This document shows, one piece after another, positions 41,519 to 52,971 of a DNA stretch of 64,000 nucleotides. The stretch's first letter is position 1; each line of letters starts with the position of its first letter. Position numbers and translations under genes: made by a program. Source of the stretch: Ramazzottius varieornatus. Its lineage: Eukaryota > Tardigrada > Eutardigrada > Parachela > Ramazzottiidae. Location of the stretch: NCBI GenBank assembly GCA_001949185.1, contig BDGG01000020.1, forward strand, positions 67,188 through 131,187, given 5' to 3'. The notes beneath the pieces are model-generated. The model saw nothing but the letters and a program-made list of their open reading frames with translations, did not search any database and was not told where the DNA came from.

Positions 41519-43801
41519 ATGGCGTCGTTGAAGGATCCTGTAGACCTCGCATCCGTCGTTCAGACCTACAAGGCTCTCACATCCCAACCTGCTGACTTCC
41601 TGTCCAAAGATCCTTCTCGCGCGACGCACTTCAAATCTATTTCCAAGTGTATCTTCGATTCCGTCCGGAAACTCAGCGATGTCCCACATTCTTCGGATCT
41701 CCAAGAACTGCTAACAAGCTCTGAGTTCGACGACGAGCAGATATGGCAACAACTGGAGCTGGACAATAAGCTCAACGTGCACAGCGTCGTCAAGAAGGTG
41801 GCCGATCTCCTCGTCAACGGAACATCCGACTTCTTCGGCGTCTCTTCCGATAACCACTCCTCAAACATCGCTGGTAGGTATAGCTCTCTACGAACAATGT
41901 TGCGAAATCTACTTGGTTTTTTTCCAGAAGGGAAAATTAGTGAGGATGATGAACATAACTTCGGCGAGTTGCATACGGACGATGAAGCTAATGAGCTGGA
42001 GGACGAGGATGAGGATGAAGACGAAGGGTTGTTCAGTGGTAAGCCTTCACAGTTGGATGACAACGAGATGGACGAAGGAGAAGAAGAGGACGAGGACGTC
42101 GAGGAGGAGGAAGAAGTGATGAATTTTCAGCCGAGGAAGAATGGACCGAAGAGTCAGCTGGATGATGACTTCTTCAAGCTGAGCGACATGAACGATTTCC
42201 TGTTGGAAAGCGAGAAAGCAGAAGCGAGGAACGGAATGGTGTCCAGTGGTGTTGACCTGTTCGCTGCTGACGACGAGGAAGATGGAGATGGAGAAGGACA
42301 GGAGAGATACGAAGACTTCTTCGATCCACCGGAAGTCGGAAACGACAAAACGGTAAACCAACCAAATCAACTCGTTAAATCGTGATTGAGCGTTGCAAAT
42401 AGAAATTGGAGGTGCTTTGTGGTCAAGTGCGGTGTCGAATGCCTCGGTTTCTATCATAGGTCGGTCACTTTCGAATGGCACGTACAGAGTAGAAACCGAG
42501 TGCCGGCTGTTTTCGTTGTGATGAAAGTAGCTTGATTTCTGTTGTAACGAAGTTGATTTGCTGGTTTCTTGCAGAAAGGAAACAGTGCAAGGTTTGAAGA
42601 AAAGTCGACATTCGAGAAGCGCCAGGAAAAGCTCAAAGAGAAGATTCAGGGCTTAGAAGAACAAGCCATTTCGTCACAACCTTGGCAGCTGGGCGGGGAG
42701 GTCTCCGCAGTCAAACGGCCGGAGAACTCTCTGCTGGAAGAGTTCCTCCAGTTCGAACACGTCACTCGACAGGCTCCTGTCATAACTGAAGAAGTGACTC
42801 TCAAGCTGGAAGACCTGATCATCCAGAGGATAAGAAACAAGGCCTTTGACGATGTTGAGAGAAAAGCAAAGGCGAAGGAGATCGATCCGTATGAGTATAA
42901 GAAGAAACTCGTCCTGGAGGAAGCCAAGTCCAAACAAAGCCTCAGCCAAATTTACGAACAGGTTTGTCTTTTTTTATCATTTCATGAGCTCACTGGGTGG
43001 AAGTCTGACGTGTGAGTTTGTGTTTCTCTGCAGGAATATCTGAAGAATGTGACAAAGACGAACGAGGAAGAAGAAAAAGAGGAACACCGAAAGATCCGAA
43101 CAGCCATGAATAATTTGCTCGTCAAACTGGACGCTTTAAGTAACTTCCATTTCGTACCAAAGCCGGTGGCTCCTGATATCAAGATCATCAACAACCTTCC
43201 AACCATCGTCGTGGAAGACGTCCAGCCTTCCGCTGTCAGCACTTCCCAACTGCTGGCACCGGAAGAAGTCCAACCCAAGAAGAAACAAGAACTGAAAGGT
43301 AAGTTTCGAATAGGGATTTTTCACTCGGAATAAAATGAATTCATTTGAAAGATCAGCAAATGAACTTGACAAGATCGTTTTCCCAAATGGCGCGCATGGT
43401 GGATGTCATTGGCTTTAAGTGTGCGCCACTTTGGGAACAATCTTGTTGGTCACGTTTGCTGAGTTTCCATTTATTTTTGGCTGCTGTGTATTAATCCACT
43501 TCGATGTGGTGCATTTTCAGGAGCCACCGAAGCTTCCGAAACCGATAAGAACCGGTCGAGAAGGAAGAAGAAGCTACGCCAGAAAGCTATGGCAAACCAC
43601 ACGAAAACCAAGCAGACCGTAGCTTTAGAAGGACAGCAAAAGGTAGAGAAAATGAAGAAAAAAGGCGGCTCGTCAGGAGCCTTCTTCGAAAAGCTACAAG
43701 ATACCGTACGCGCCGAGCAGACAGCGAAAGATGACAAGCTCAGCAAAAAGAGAAAGACTGGCACAAATAATGACAACTCAGTCAAGAAATTCAAGCTATA
43801 A
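41519..43801 (+). CDS. MPHOSPH10: MPP10, U3 small nucleolar ribonucleoprotein component
   Basis: Five exons (41519-41873, 41928-42352, 42575-42961, 43034-43298, 43521-43801) give 570 aa. The layout is that of MPP10. A long acidic middle ([22 protein letters not shown]) is followed by [14 protein letters not shown] and FFDPPE, then the conserved block [24 protein letters not shown]-like [40 protein letters not shown] and the basic tail ending KKFKL. Known role: scaffold of the Mpp10-Imp3-Imp4 complex in the SSU processome, acting in the nucleolus on 18S pre-rRNA cleavage. Intron 4 contains a palindromic family H copy. The gene is convergent with RMI1. Confidence 0.93.
43353..43462. repeat. Palindromic family H copy, MPHOSPH10 intron 4
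   Basis: A clean 110-bp copy. Left arm TCAGCAAA, then ACAAGATCGTTTTCCCAAAT and GGCGCGCA. Right arm TGTGCGCCACTTTGGGAACA, then ATCTTGTTGG and TTTGCTGA. Almost the whole element folds as one hairpin. Confidence 0.8.
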
Positions 43802-43916
43802 CTAACTTTTCTTGGTCTTCTTCGTGATGACGCGCTTTCTGTTAACGGTCGAAGTCGAACTAAGAAAAACGACAGAACGAAAAGTGACAGAATGTTCTAG
43901 TTAATCATTTCAGCAG

Positions 43917-43922
43917 AATAAA
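43917..43922 (+). terminator. Polyadenylation signal of MPHOSPH10
   Basis: AATAAA lies 116 nt after the MPHOSPH10 stop codon and just 16 nt before the RMI1 stop codon on the other strand. The 3' ends of the two convergent genes must nearly meet or overlap. Confidence 0.6.
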
Positions 43923-43937
43923 AACAAGGAAAAAAAC

Positions 43938-45714
43938 TCACGCGGATCTTTCGTCGTTCATCTCGAGTTCGTCCAAATTGATGCTTCCCAGGAACGCATC
44001 CGCTTCAGGGTCTTCGCCCCAGTGATCAGGTATCGAAGCTAGGAAAGCGTCACCGTCCACGTCGAAGCTGTGATCGTTGCTGTCTTCTGCAGACATAAGA
44101 CTATTGAGATAAACCGAGGAAACACTAGTTGGCACGTCGGCAGAGGATCTCAACGTAATCGTCACCCCAGTAGCGCACACGTTGATCGAACACCAACGAA
44201 AACACGCGTCACTTGAAATAACGATCGTGTTCATGAGCCGACGTTTCAGTTTCTTTTGGCTTTCTTACCAGTGAGATCGACGACTTCGATGGTCGATTGC
44301 CTTTTCTTCGCCTTCGTCACTTTGCTCTTCGACTCTGCGGGTGCGGACTCAATTCCGGGAGGAGGGGCGGCAGAACCAGGAGACTTTGGAAGCAGCTGCA
44401 CAGGTCGAACCACTTGGACAGGCCGAGAACTTGCGTGAGTAAGCCGAAGAGGAATCAAGTTCGCATGGACGGTCGCAGTAGGTGAAATCCGTTGTACGAC
44501 AGCGACTGAAGCCTTTGGCTGCACATGGAGAGGGACTGGCGCAGGCCTGTTGGCCGTAGGAGGGGCCTGCACAGGTCGGTGTTGAACTGCAGGAACATTC
44601 GGCACGGGTCTCACTGGCGGCACGGCCTGCGATGGAGGCGCAGCCCTGATTGGCGGCACGGCCTGTGGTGCAGGCGCGGCCCTGGCTTGGCCTGGCTGGA
44701 ACGGCGGACTGGCTTGGCCTGGCTGGAACGGCGGACTGGCTTTCTCCAGTTTCGCGAGATCGACGGCCGTCATATTCCTGCAGAAACAAAACTTCATTTC
44801 TATAGAATATTCCCTAAAAATGACACGAACGCCAGGAACAGTTTTGTCCGTACAGTTTAGTGGCAAGGATGCGTTTCTGGACGTTCTGGATTTCGAGAGC
44901 GGGCACGGAGCCTCCAACCACCTGAATATTCTGCGCGGTAAGGAGCAGCGTCCCTCTTCGACAAGTTATCGGTGGAACTATCCGCACCTGAAATAAGGAG
45001 CATTGCAGAATGTTCGCAAGAGAGAAAAAGGAAGTCCGAGCGGTATACTTTGGTGCCGGGAGGAGTGTCGGTTCGGAGCTGGGCGACAGATTGGTACTCC
45101 ATGCCCTGAATATCTGTCTTCCCGTCCGTAAAATCCACCAGGAGCATCCGATTGCCGTGTTCAGCCGCCTTCAGCAGAGAAAACAGTGTGCGGTCTATCA
45201 GATTTCGGCTCCGAATTACAAGAACAGAAGAAACTTACCTTACCAGGCTGGTTGTCGTTTTCAGCGGAGATTAGCGTATTTTCGTTGAAACGATTGATGA
45301 CTTTTTGCAGTTGCTGGTAAGCAGGACGACTCATGTCTCTCACAGAGTCAATCTGTAGAACGAGCGGCTTCGTTATCTTTTCTGAATGTTTCTTCGCGTT
45401 GGATCGGACAGCTGTTTGGACAGGAGAAGTCCAGTTGGCAGAGGGAGGACACAGTTGGCGCATGTCGGAAGATTTCCACGCCTCGAATGCTCGTTGTTCG
45501 ACATGCAAAGAAACCAACCCACGTTCATTGTTTTCACCGTCCTATAACCTATCTTGGAGATTTTCACCAAGAACAACAGAATGAATGTTTGGTTAACAAG
45601 CGGTACTAGTACCTGGCCGGTTCCAGTATTTTGGATCTGTTGCTGAAGGATGGCAATCATCTCGTCCGGCAGTTGCAGATTCTTCTCCCGGAACATCGCT
45701 TTGATACGCTCCAT
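43938..45714 (-). CDS. RMI1: RMI1, RecQ-mediated genome instability protein 1
   Basis: Six exons (45714-45613, 45541-45239, 45168-45049, 44987-44854, 44777-44269, 44086-43938) give 438 aa. The N-terminal half follows RMI1: RAFEAWKSSDMRQL, IDSVRDMSRPAYQQLQK, then the OB fold with RMLLVDFTDGKTDIQGMEYQ, LRTDTPPGTKV and GTLLLTAQNIQVVGG. Known role: structural partner of topoisomerase III-alpha and BLM helicase in double Holliday junction dissolution. The second half is a Pro/Ala/Gln-rich linker with a tandem SPPFQPGQA repeat, and an acidic tail with a duplicated DAFLxSI motif. The C-terminal OB fold of vertebrate RMI1 is not visible. A read-through of the 44269 donor would give a shorter form ending at 44246. 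Confidence 0.88.
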
Positions 45715-46303
45715 AACAGCTGTCCGTCGTTGGTCACTGCTCGAGGATAAGAGATCAAAAATGTCCGTTAAGCAGAGGAATCACAACAGTGACGCGACAA
45801 AGTTCGTTAGAAGGCTTCCAAACTCGAAAGAAAAAGCGGAAAGTGCGTCGCGGATCCTCGCTGATCAACTGACGGCAGATGCCATCAGTCTGGTGGTTGA
45901 ACCAAAAGTTTACACCTGAACCACATTGGGAGTTACGACGTCAGTGCATAACATGGAACGCCTGCACACTGCAGCTTCTTATTTAGGGATTTTTATGACG
46001 TCAATGGCAACAGCAGGCAAAAGTCATATGGCCCAATCAGCTGATTCGGTCTTGCTGCACTGGTGAGCTCTCCGAGCTTCGACAACTGCAGTATAGCTGG
46101 CTAACACACCTGTGTTATCACAGGTGGCGCAAACTATAGGGTAGCACGGAAAAGGTTGCAAGCTCACCCGCGTTTGTTGGGGTTTTCTGCACGTTAGTTG
46201 ACTTTGAACTTTGCCAGCCTTTCACTTTCCATTTCCCGAAGTTTCCTTGCTTGTCATCTTAGTCCGTCTAGTCGAATCTCGTAAGTATAATCGTAGCAGA
46301 ACG
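45715..46303. promoter_or_regulatory. Divergent region between RMI1 and CHM
   Basis: About 590 bp separate the two start codons on opposite strands. Both genes are housekeeping, so a bidirectional promoter is plausible. GGCAGATGCC and CTGATCAACTG-type short palindromes occur, but no defined element was recognised. Confidence 0.45.
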
Positions 46304-49300
46304 ATGGAGGAACTACCCAAGGAGTTCGAGACTGTCGTGCTTGGAACAGGTGAATGCGGTAGTGAGCAGCTTCTTTACGGTACATTAAACGTGGCTTTGC
46401 ATTGCAGGTTTGCCCGAGAGCATCGTCGCAGCAGCAGCTTCTAGGCTCGACAAATCCATCTTACAACTTGACCAGTAATTATATCGTTTTGTAGACACGC
46501 GTCTGGCTGTTAAGAGTTTCTCGGGTTTCGCAGGAATACTTTTTATGGACGCGACTGGGCTGGCTTCCGGTTGAAAGAATTACGCGAATACCTTTCTACT
46601 CTCATCCAAAACGTATATGGACCTTCTCTGTCGGCGAGCTGATCTTAATCATTTTATAACTAATATCTGTTGTGTTTCTCTCAGAAATTCGATGCGGTGG
46701 GCAGGGCCGTTGATGAAAACTTATTGAAGGATGGCGAAGTCGCAGTCCCCATCAGGCCTTCGCACTGTCCTATCACAAACTTCGAGGAAAAAATCTACGT
46801 CAAGTACGTAATTGAGTGTGCTTGTCTCCTTATAGTAATCTAATACTGCACGAAGAAACGTAGATGAAAAATATTCTGAACGTATCATCATCTTCGAATT
46901 TCCATTTTAGGGACGATGTTAGTGAGACCGATATTGCACCGCAGTCTAGACAGGAAAGATACCGTCGTTCCCGTCATTTCTCCGGCTCTTCTGTTGCAAG
47001 CAGTGGCACCAGCAGCACGCAAGGTAGTATAGACCGTTTCTGTTTCTGTTGGATTTCGTAGCCTTGATAGCCTTAATTTAGAGCGCATTTGCCGGTTTTT
47101 GTAGGTGATGAGTCAAGGACGCCAACTACACCGGAAGCTCCTCCAGTTCCCCCAAGAAAACAGTTCTCCTTCGACGATGTCTTGGCGGAGAGTAAAAAGT
47201 TTTCCCTCGATCTCGCGCCGAAGCTTTTCTGGTCCAACGATAAATTCGTCGACTTACTAACGACGTCCAATGTCAGTCGGTATGCCTCCTTCCGGCTGGT
47301 GAATTCCGTTGCCACGACCGTCGAGGGACGCATCACTTCGGTGAGACGATCAAGCCAACTCTCTGAAATTCGTGTGCGAGCCTCGATATGGATCGGCTGT
47401 TTTGGCTGCAGGTGCCGTTCTCGCAATCTGCCATTTTTCAATATGAAGGCCTCAGTCCGAGTGATAAGAGAAAGTTGGTGAAGTTTATGACTATGTGTAT
47501 GGACCCGGGGAAGATGCAAGAGCAAATGCAGGCTGCATCGCAAATGAAGCTGGGAGCGTATTTGGACAAGTTGCAGCTTCCAAACACGCTGAGAAAGTCT
47601 CTGGTGAATGCGGTGGCGATGTGTACCGATCAAACTTCCGTACCGGAAGTAAGAAATAATTTTGCGCTCGGCGGACGAAATGAGCTAGCTACTGTAGCTT
47701 TCCCAAGTGGCGCACGCTTTCAGCAAGCATCAATAAGATCGTGAGCCCCTTGAGATGACGACCTGTGTGAAATCGTTGCCGCAATCTGAACTTGTTTCAT
47801 TGTAAATTTTGCAGATTATGACGCTGAATCGTACCTAAATCAATCAATTTTATTGAGTTTAAGTCATCAAAAAAATTGCTTCCATATTTTCCGTATTTTT
47901 TTAATAGTTTGGATCCATCGACGGTGTGCTTTGCAGGCGTTGAAAAGGATAAGGAGGTTCCTGCAAGCATGTGGGCGTTACGGTGCGAACACCTCCCCAT
48001 TCCTCTTCCCGGTTTTCGGGAGTGGCGAATATCCACAGTATTTTGCACGAGTCAGTGCCATCTTCGGAGGCATCCAGTGCCTGAGCAGAACAGTGGACCA
48101 CGCTGTAGTGAGCACCTCTTCCAACAAAGTCACTGCTGTGATAAGCAATCACGAACGCATCGCCTGCGAGAACTTGGTCCTTCCTACTGAATATGTTCCA
48201 GATGAATGGAAATCGTCGAACCATCCTTCAAAAGCACGGTACGTTGTATGGTCAGCATTCCAGAGCTCGGCAGACAAACAGACTGTTTGTCACAAACTCG
48301 ATATGGTCGTTTTCCCCAGCGACTCACGTTTACAGTGTTATTGGCTGGAACATGCGCCACTTCGAAGAACAAGCTCGACACGATTGGTTTTCCGAGTGGC
48401 GCGTGCCTTTAGCTAATCACACTCAAAAAGTGGACCAGTTGGTAAAACAGTCTTATGGATTTTGATTGCCGAGCTTCCATCCACACTATACTGTACTGTG
48501 TGTGATAAGCGTTTCGATCTTTGCTCTGTAGAATATTGTCGAGAGCAATACTAATAACGGATCATTCCATCTTCCCAAGAGTTAAGAACGACAACGGTGA
48601 GAAGCAAGCCTGTGATTCCGGGTTCATGCGGATAGCGCGCGAAGACGGTGACGAACTGGGTGTACTGCTGGTTGAAGCGTCGCATACGGCTGATATCTGT
48701 CCGGCAGACTACCGTAAGTACTATAAAGTGTAATAGTAAGCATGAAAACTGGTAGAGAGCTATCGAGCAGTAAGCGAGGCAGTTGTTTGTTACACGTCTT
48801 GGATTCGAGGTTCGTTTCGCAAGCTTGAAATTTATGGCGGTTCTGAAGTCAAAAAATACTTTTCAGTGTAGAATGTTTTTCCAAGATAGCCTCTTTGGAG
48901 TAGGTGTTGTGTATTTATGGATGAATGCAAAGTCATCCGCTCGGGCCGATTTGGAGCCCTACGTTGAGAGACTGCTAGAGCCATTCCAACATGGTGAGTT
49001 TGCTTTCGCATGGTAACCTTCCGATTTCAGGCCGTCACTTCAAACAATCTGTGATGACCGTGGGTCTTGTTTGTAGATAGGGACGGAATGCCGAAAGTAT
49101 TGTGGGCTTGCTACCACAACTATGAAAGGTGGACATGGGCAGAGACCACCGAACAGCCAAGCGCCGCTGGTGATGCTGGACGCTCGGCTGCAGCTGGTAA
49201 AATACCGGCGAATGTGCGCGTGGTCAGTGGACCGTCGGGAAGCATCGACCTGGAGGACGTGCTCGAGGAGGTGCTGTAACGGCGTGGTTGGCTGAAGGAC

Positions 49301-49491
49301 AATGTCAGAGTTCTTTAGTACTGATTGCTGTCTGTTCTTTGTAGAGCAAAGCAGTGTTTGAGAAAATGTATCCCGGTCTACCGTTCCTGCCTCGGATACC
49401 TGGCCCGGACGAGATTGTTCTGGACACATCCGACTCGCCGTCGCTTGACCAAAGCGGCAATAAAGAGTCAGAAAACATCGAAAATGTATAA
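46304..49491 (+). CDS. CHM: Rab escort protein (REP/CHM)
   Basis: Twelve exons join to 609 aa: 46304-46349, 46408-46474, 46534-46612, 46685-46803, 46911-47023, 47105-47340, 47412-47648, 47937-48238, 48532-48713, 48886-48993, 49077-49270, 49345-49491. The start EFETVVLGTGLPESIVAAA is the FAD-type fold of the GDI/REP family. Further marks are FSLDLAPKLFWSNDKFVDLL, TSNVSRYASFRLV, RYGANTSPFLFPVFGSGEYP, FARVSAIFGGIQCLSR and LSRAILITDHSI. An acidic insert unique to REP over GDI lies between exons 4 and 6. Known role: presents newly made Rab GTPases to geranylgeranyl transferase II and delivers them to membranes. Introns 7 and 8 carry family H repeats. Confidence 0.92.
47683..47755. repeat. Family H partial copy, CHM intron 7
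   Basis: One arm (CTTTCCCAAGTGGCGCACGC) plus ATAAGATCGTGAG. The other arm is lost or diverged. Confidence 0.55.
48265..48420. repeat. Family H copy, CHM intron 8
   Basis: Begins GAGCTCGGCAGACAAAC. It contains TGGTCGTTTTCC, CATGCGCCACTTCGAAGAAC and a further GTTTTCCGAGTGGCGCGTGC. It looks like one full copy with an extra arm. Confidence 0.65.
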
Positions 49492-49880
49492 TGATAATAC
49501 AACACTTTGAATTTAAACTTCGACTTTTTCGACAAGTTGTGACCGATATGGTCAGACTTTTGACCAATGGTTCGTCCCATGCTCGGTGAGTCTGATAAAT
49601 ACTCGGAACCCAGGCATAATGTCTTTTGCTGAAAAGAAGGCCTGAAAGAATACAACCAGGTTACGGTGGTCCGTTGATGAGAAAGCCGGATCTGTCTTGA
49701 TTGACATCTTTAGGTGGTCGGTTGACCACGGCATTTCCAGCGAACGAGTTGCAACGCATATAGAGCAAGAAAGATCTTCGTTTTTGCATTCCAACATTCA
49801 GCCATAGTTCTTCCATGATTAGCGCATAAATTGTTCGTTGGTCGTCATCGATCAAAATGGTCCTCTAACCGGACAAGGAA
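49492..49880. other. Spacer between CHM and the astacin gene
   Basis: 3' flank of CHM and 5' flank of the protease gene. No feature recognised; minus-strand frames here have no support. Confidence 0.4.
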
Positions 49881-52419
49881 ATGCTCTTATTGTCTTTCAT
49901 CGCCTTTTCGAGCTTTGTGATACCGTCAAGATGCCGATTCATCGATCTGGGCTTGGACGATGATTATTACTCGTCGCCGAACGACGCGGTGGATGGAGAC
50001 CCGCTCTGGCTGCGACTTCGCGAGGGCCACAACTCATCGATCGACGAATACCCTGGTATTTCCACCTGTCTATTCTTTCTCGGTGCTTTTCCTTGCCAAA
50101 TCATTTGCGTTTGCCAGAAAAAAATCATAAGTGTTATCTGCTTGTAGAACAGGACCAGGTGTTCTCTGGGAACTTTGAGGAAATTTACGGTGAGTCCAGC
50201 TTGACACCGCCGCGATGCTGTGCAACAACGCAGTATGAAATTACAGCGGTGAAGAAAAAATTCCTCACTAAAAATAAATTTTACAGACAGCCAAGTCAAC
50301 GGAATCGAAATCTACGAGAATGATATTATCGTCAATCGAAGTACACAGTTTTATCGAAACCACTCGGTCAGTATCATCGGCATTGCGATGGGGTTGACGA
50401 CGAAATTTTCCGGGGTTTTTGATTTCAAACAAGCTGTGACGGTTCTTGTCTCCAAACAGGATGAGCTGAACGAGCGGACGTTTCTGCGGGACAAAGCCTT
50501 CCATTGGCCCACAACGACCATTCCCGTCATCATCGACCCCAAAGCTCCCTACACACGGCGTCAGAGAGCCTTGATCCTCGACGCCATGTGGCAGTACCAC
50601 AAGCACACCTGCATCCGCTTCGTCCATCGCACTCGCGAACTCGACTATATCTTTATCACCATGGACCCAAAAAGAGGCTGCTCGTCCAATGTGGGAAGGC
50701 AGGGTGGTCGACAGGACATGTACCTAAAGATACCCGGATGTGTCACGCTGGTCGGCACGGCCCTCCACGAATTCATGCATAACTTGGGGTATGGGGATCA
50801 AACAGCATATATAACTTGGTTCATCCATTCCAAACAACAGATCGACGAAGATTATCTGGGAATTCTTCTACGTAAACTTGTTCATTGTCGCGACATCTTT
50901 CTATCATTCACAGTTTCTTCCACGAACATTCGAGACCGGATCGAGACTCCAACATCAAGATTCTCCTTGACCGGATTATGCCTGGTGAACCACGAAATTT
51001 TCGATGTTCAAGATTTTAAATAATACCGTTACAGTGGTAGCTCTCCAAACAAATTCGACTAGATCGTTGTTCAAGTGGCGCACGTTGTCAGTCTTATTGG
51101 CTGGAGGCGTGCGCTATTTGAGAAAAGATCTGGTCGAGTCCGTTTGCCGAGCTCCTACACGGTAGTTTCGTTTGTATTCCAGTTATCTGTGTGTTGTAGG
51201 TTTCGAGGGTAACTTCAAGGCCTTCTCGCAAGTTTTTGTCGACACCCTCGGTCAGCCGTATGACTACGACTCGGTGATGCACTACTCCGCGGTAGCGTTC
51301 ACGAAAGATGGCTCTTACACCATCGTTCCCTACTTTGCCGACGTGAAGCGGCTGGGTCAGCGGAAGAAGTTCAGCCGCATTGACATCAGGAAGGTCAACC
51401 GCGCCTACCGGTGCCCTCAGCGCGATACAGAGAGTGACCCGGAAGAAGATCAGGATTCGGCGGTCGTGTCGGCCACGATGCCGAGTAACACGACGAGGCC
51501 CGAGAAAATCGTCAAAATTTTTGGCGGGTCTCCGGGCTTGTGTAACACGCAAGGTCCGGTCGATGCTGCGGTATTCAATGACGGAAAACTTTACGTCTTC
51601 AAAAGTAGGAAATTCCTTTTGTTTTCTACCATCGAAATTTTTGCCAATTATACAATATTTCTTTTACAGAGGGATACTTTTGGGTCTACCGAATGATATC
51701 GCGCGGACATTTTGGAGTGACGCACCTCAAGCCTCAACTGGTTACGTCGAAGATCAACGAGTTCCTGCCGAAAAGGATGGAGGCTGTGGTTCGGCTGGAC
51801 AAGTGCTTTTACGTATTCGCAGTAAGTTTGTATTTTGACCCTGCATCGTTCCCCTCCTCTCGTGCAAGTACCCACATGTCACAGATATATTTTTGCAGAA
51901 CGACACGGTGTATACGTTGACCGCACTGGATTCGACCACGGCTGTGGATATTACCGCGACCCAGAGAACCTTTGCTCCGTTGCGGTGGAGGGTACGAGGA
52001 ATGGTCCAAATGGACAACCAAACGTTTTTTTCCAACGGTAAAGAGACCAGTTGGACGAACGATTAAAACTAACCAGTATAAAAAAGAGCGAATTGGCACT
52101 TGGGGACGATATTCTGTCTGGTATAGGTTCGCTACTCTTCAGCTACAACCCCATCAATGATGCCATTATCGGGCAGTTACAATTGTCAAATGTAAGGCAC
52201 TGAGATTACCGTGAGAGTTTTTGGACTGTGGTGAAAGAATACCGAGCAACCAGTTCTGATTTGCAGGCGTCGGGTCTTCCACTCACTCACGACATGATAT
52301 TCAACGTGGATGACAGAAGGGTGATGATGATCGGGGGTTCGAAGGTCTACCTGACGAGACCGGGCACTTTGGTGGTTGAAGAGGGGTTTCCCACCTCATT
52401 CCACTCGGCATTCTGTTGA
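49881..52419 (+). CDS. Secreted astacin metalloprotease with hemopexin-like C-terminus
   Basis: Exons: 49881-50055 (signal peptide LLLSFIAFSSFVIPSRC), 50148-50189, 50287-50366, 50460-50788, 50914-50984, 51200-51604, 51670-51821, 51899 to about 51990 or 52040, about 52094-52191, 52267-52419. All joins up to 51821 are phase-consistent; the one near 52000 is unresolved. The catalytic domain is intact. The zinc motif is HEFMHNLG, the join supplies FFHEHSRPDRD, and the Met-turn is SVMHYS. TCIRF and GCSSNVGRQGGRQ are also astacin marks. The C-terminal third has four hemopexin-like blades (PVDAAVFNDGKLYVFKKGYF, MEAVVRLDKCFYVFA, QMDNQTFFSNG, HDMIFNVDDRRVMM) instead of EGF/CUB. The pro-region has FSGN where astacins usually have FxGD. 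Confidence 0.85.
51037..51158. repeat. Family H copy, astacin-gene intron 5
   Basis: Left GTAGCTCTCCAAAC, then TCGACTAGATCG and GTTCAAGTGGCGCACG. Right CGTGCGCTATTTGAGAAAAG, then ATCTGGTCGA and GTTTGCCGAGCTCCTAC. The arms pair over about 50 bp each. Confidence 0.75.
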
Positions 52420-52971
52420 GTACTTGATAAAAACTTGTTGTCGAGCACGAAGAAGTTTGTGGACATTACTGTACCACTGTACTCTATTGTAATGCTTCAT
52501 GAACTTCGCGATTTGTGACGTCACAGTATGCGTAGAGTTTATGGATAAGCTGACGCATACAGCATACGCCTAATGTGACGTCACGTCGCGAAGTTCATGA
52601 AGCATTACAGTACTGTCTTGTTGTTGAGCTCTCCTGTCAATAAGTAGTTCGTTTGTTTCAGCGTTTGTCTTACCTCTCGACCAGCGGACAGCGTTATAAC
52701 TGGTGAAGCAGTGTACGAGAATAGTAAATTGTAATATCCATGGGGTCCCAAAAAACAGCCGCATGACTAGGACTTGCAAAAGCAAAAACATGTCTGACCT
52801 TGCTTGTACTATGGGAAAACAAAGGAGTTTGTTGTCAGGCAGGCAGAGTTGTTGAATGATACTGGATATTTCCGCCTGTCCATGATGTTTTTCGACGAAA
52901 GTTTTTGCATTGTTGGAGCTAGAATGGGCAGTCATTTCCAATGACTTTGGAACTATTGCTCGGGAGCGTCG
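52420..52971. other. Intergenic with one MITE
   Basis: Apart from the family E element (52487-52610), nothing was recognised. A minus-strand frame at 52570-52941 overlaps the MITE and has no family features. Confidence 0.4.
52487..52610. mobile_element. TA-flanked MITE, family E, copy 2
   Basis: A 124-bp copy with ends TTGTAATGCTTCATGAACTT and AAGTTCATGAAGCATTACAG, flanked by TA (52485-52486 and 52611-52612). The inner part has TGACGTCAC arms. It is almost entirely palindromic. It shares its ends with 35324-35612. Confidence 0.85.

Noticed and set aside
44246-44268. RMI1 ending at KKAKRN
   Set aside because: A good donor at 44268/44269 and an acceptor at 44086 continue the frame into an acidic exon. 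The short ending is kept only as a possible retained-intron form.
51972-52160. Alternative last frame of the astacin gene (Trp/Arg-rich)
   Set aside because: The competing frame gives blade-like sequence and joins in phase to the final exon ending at 52419. The exact junction remains open.
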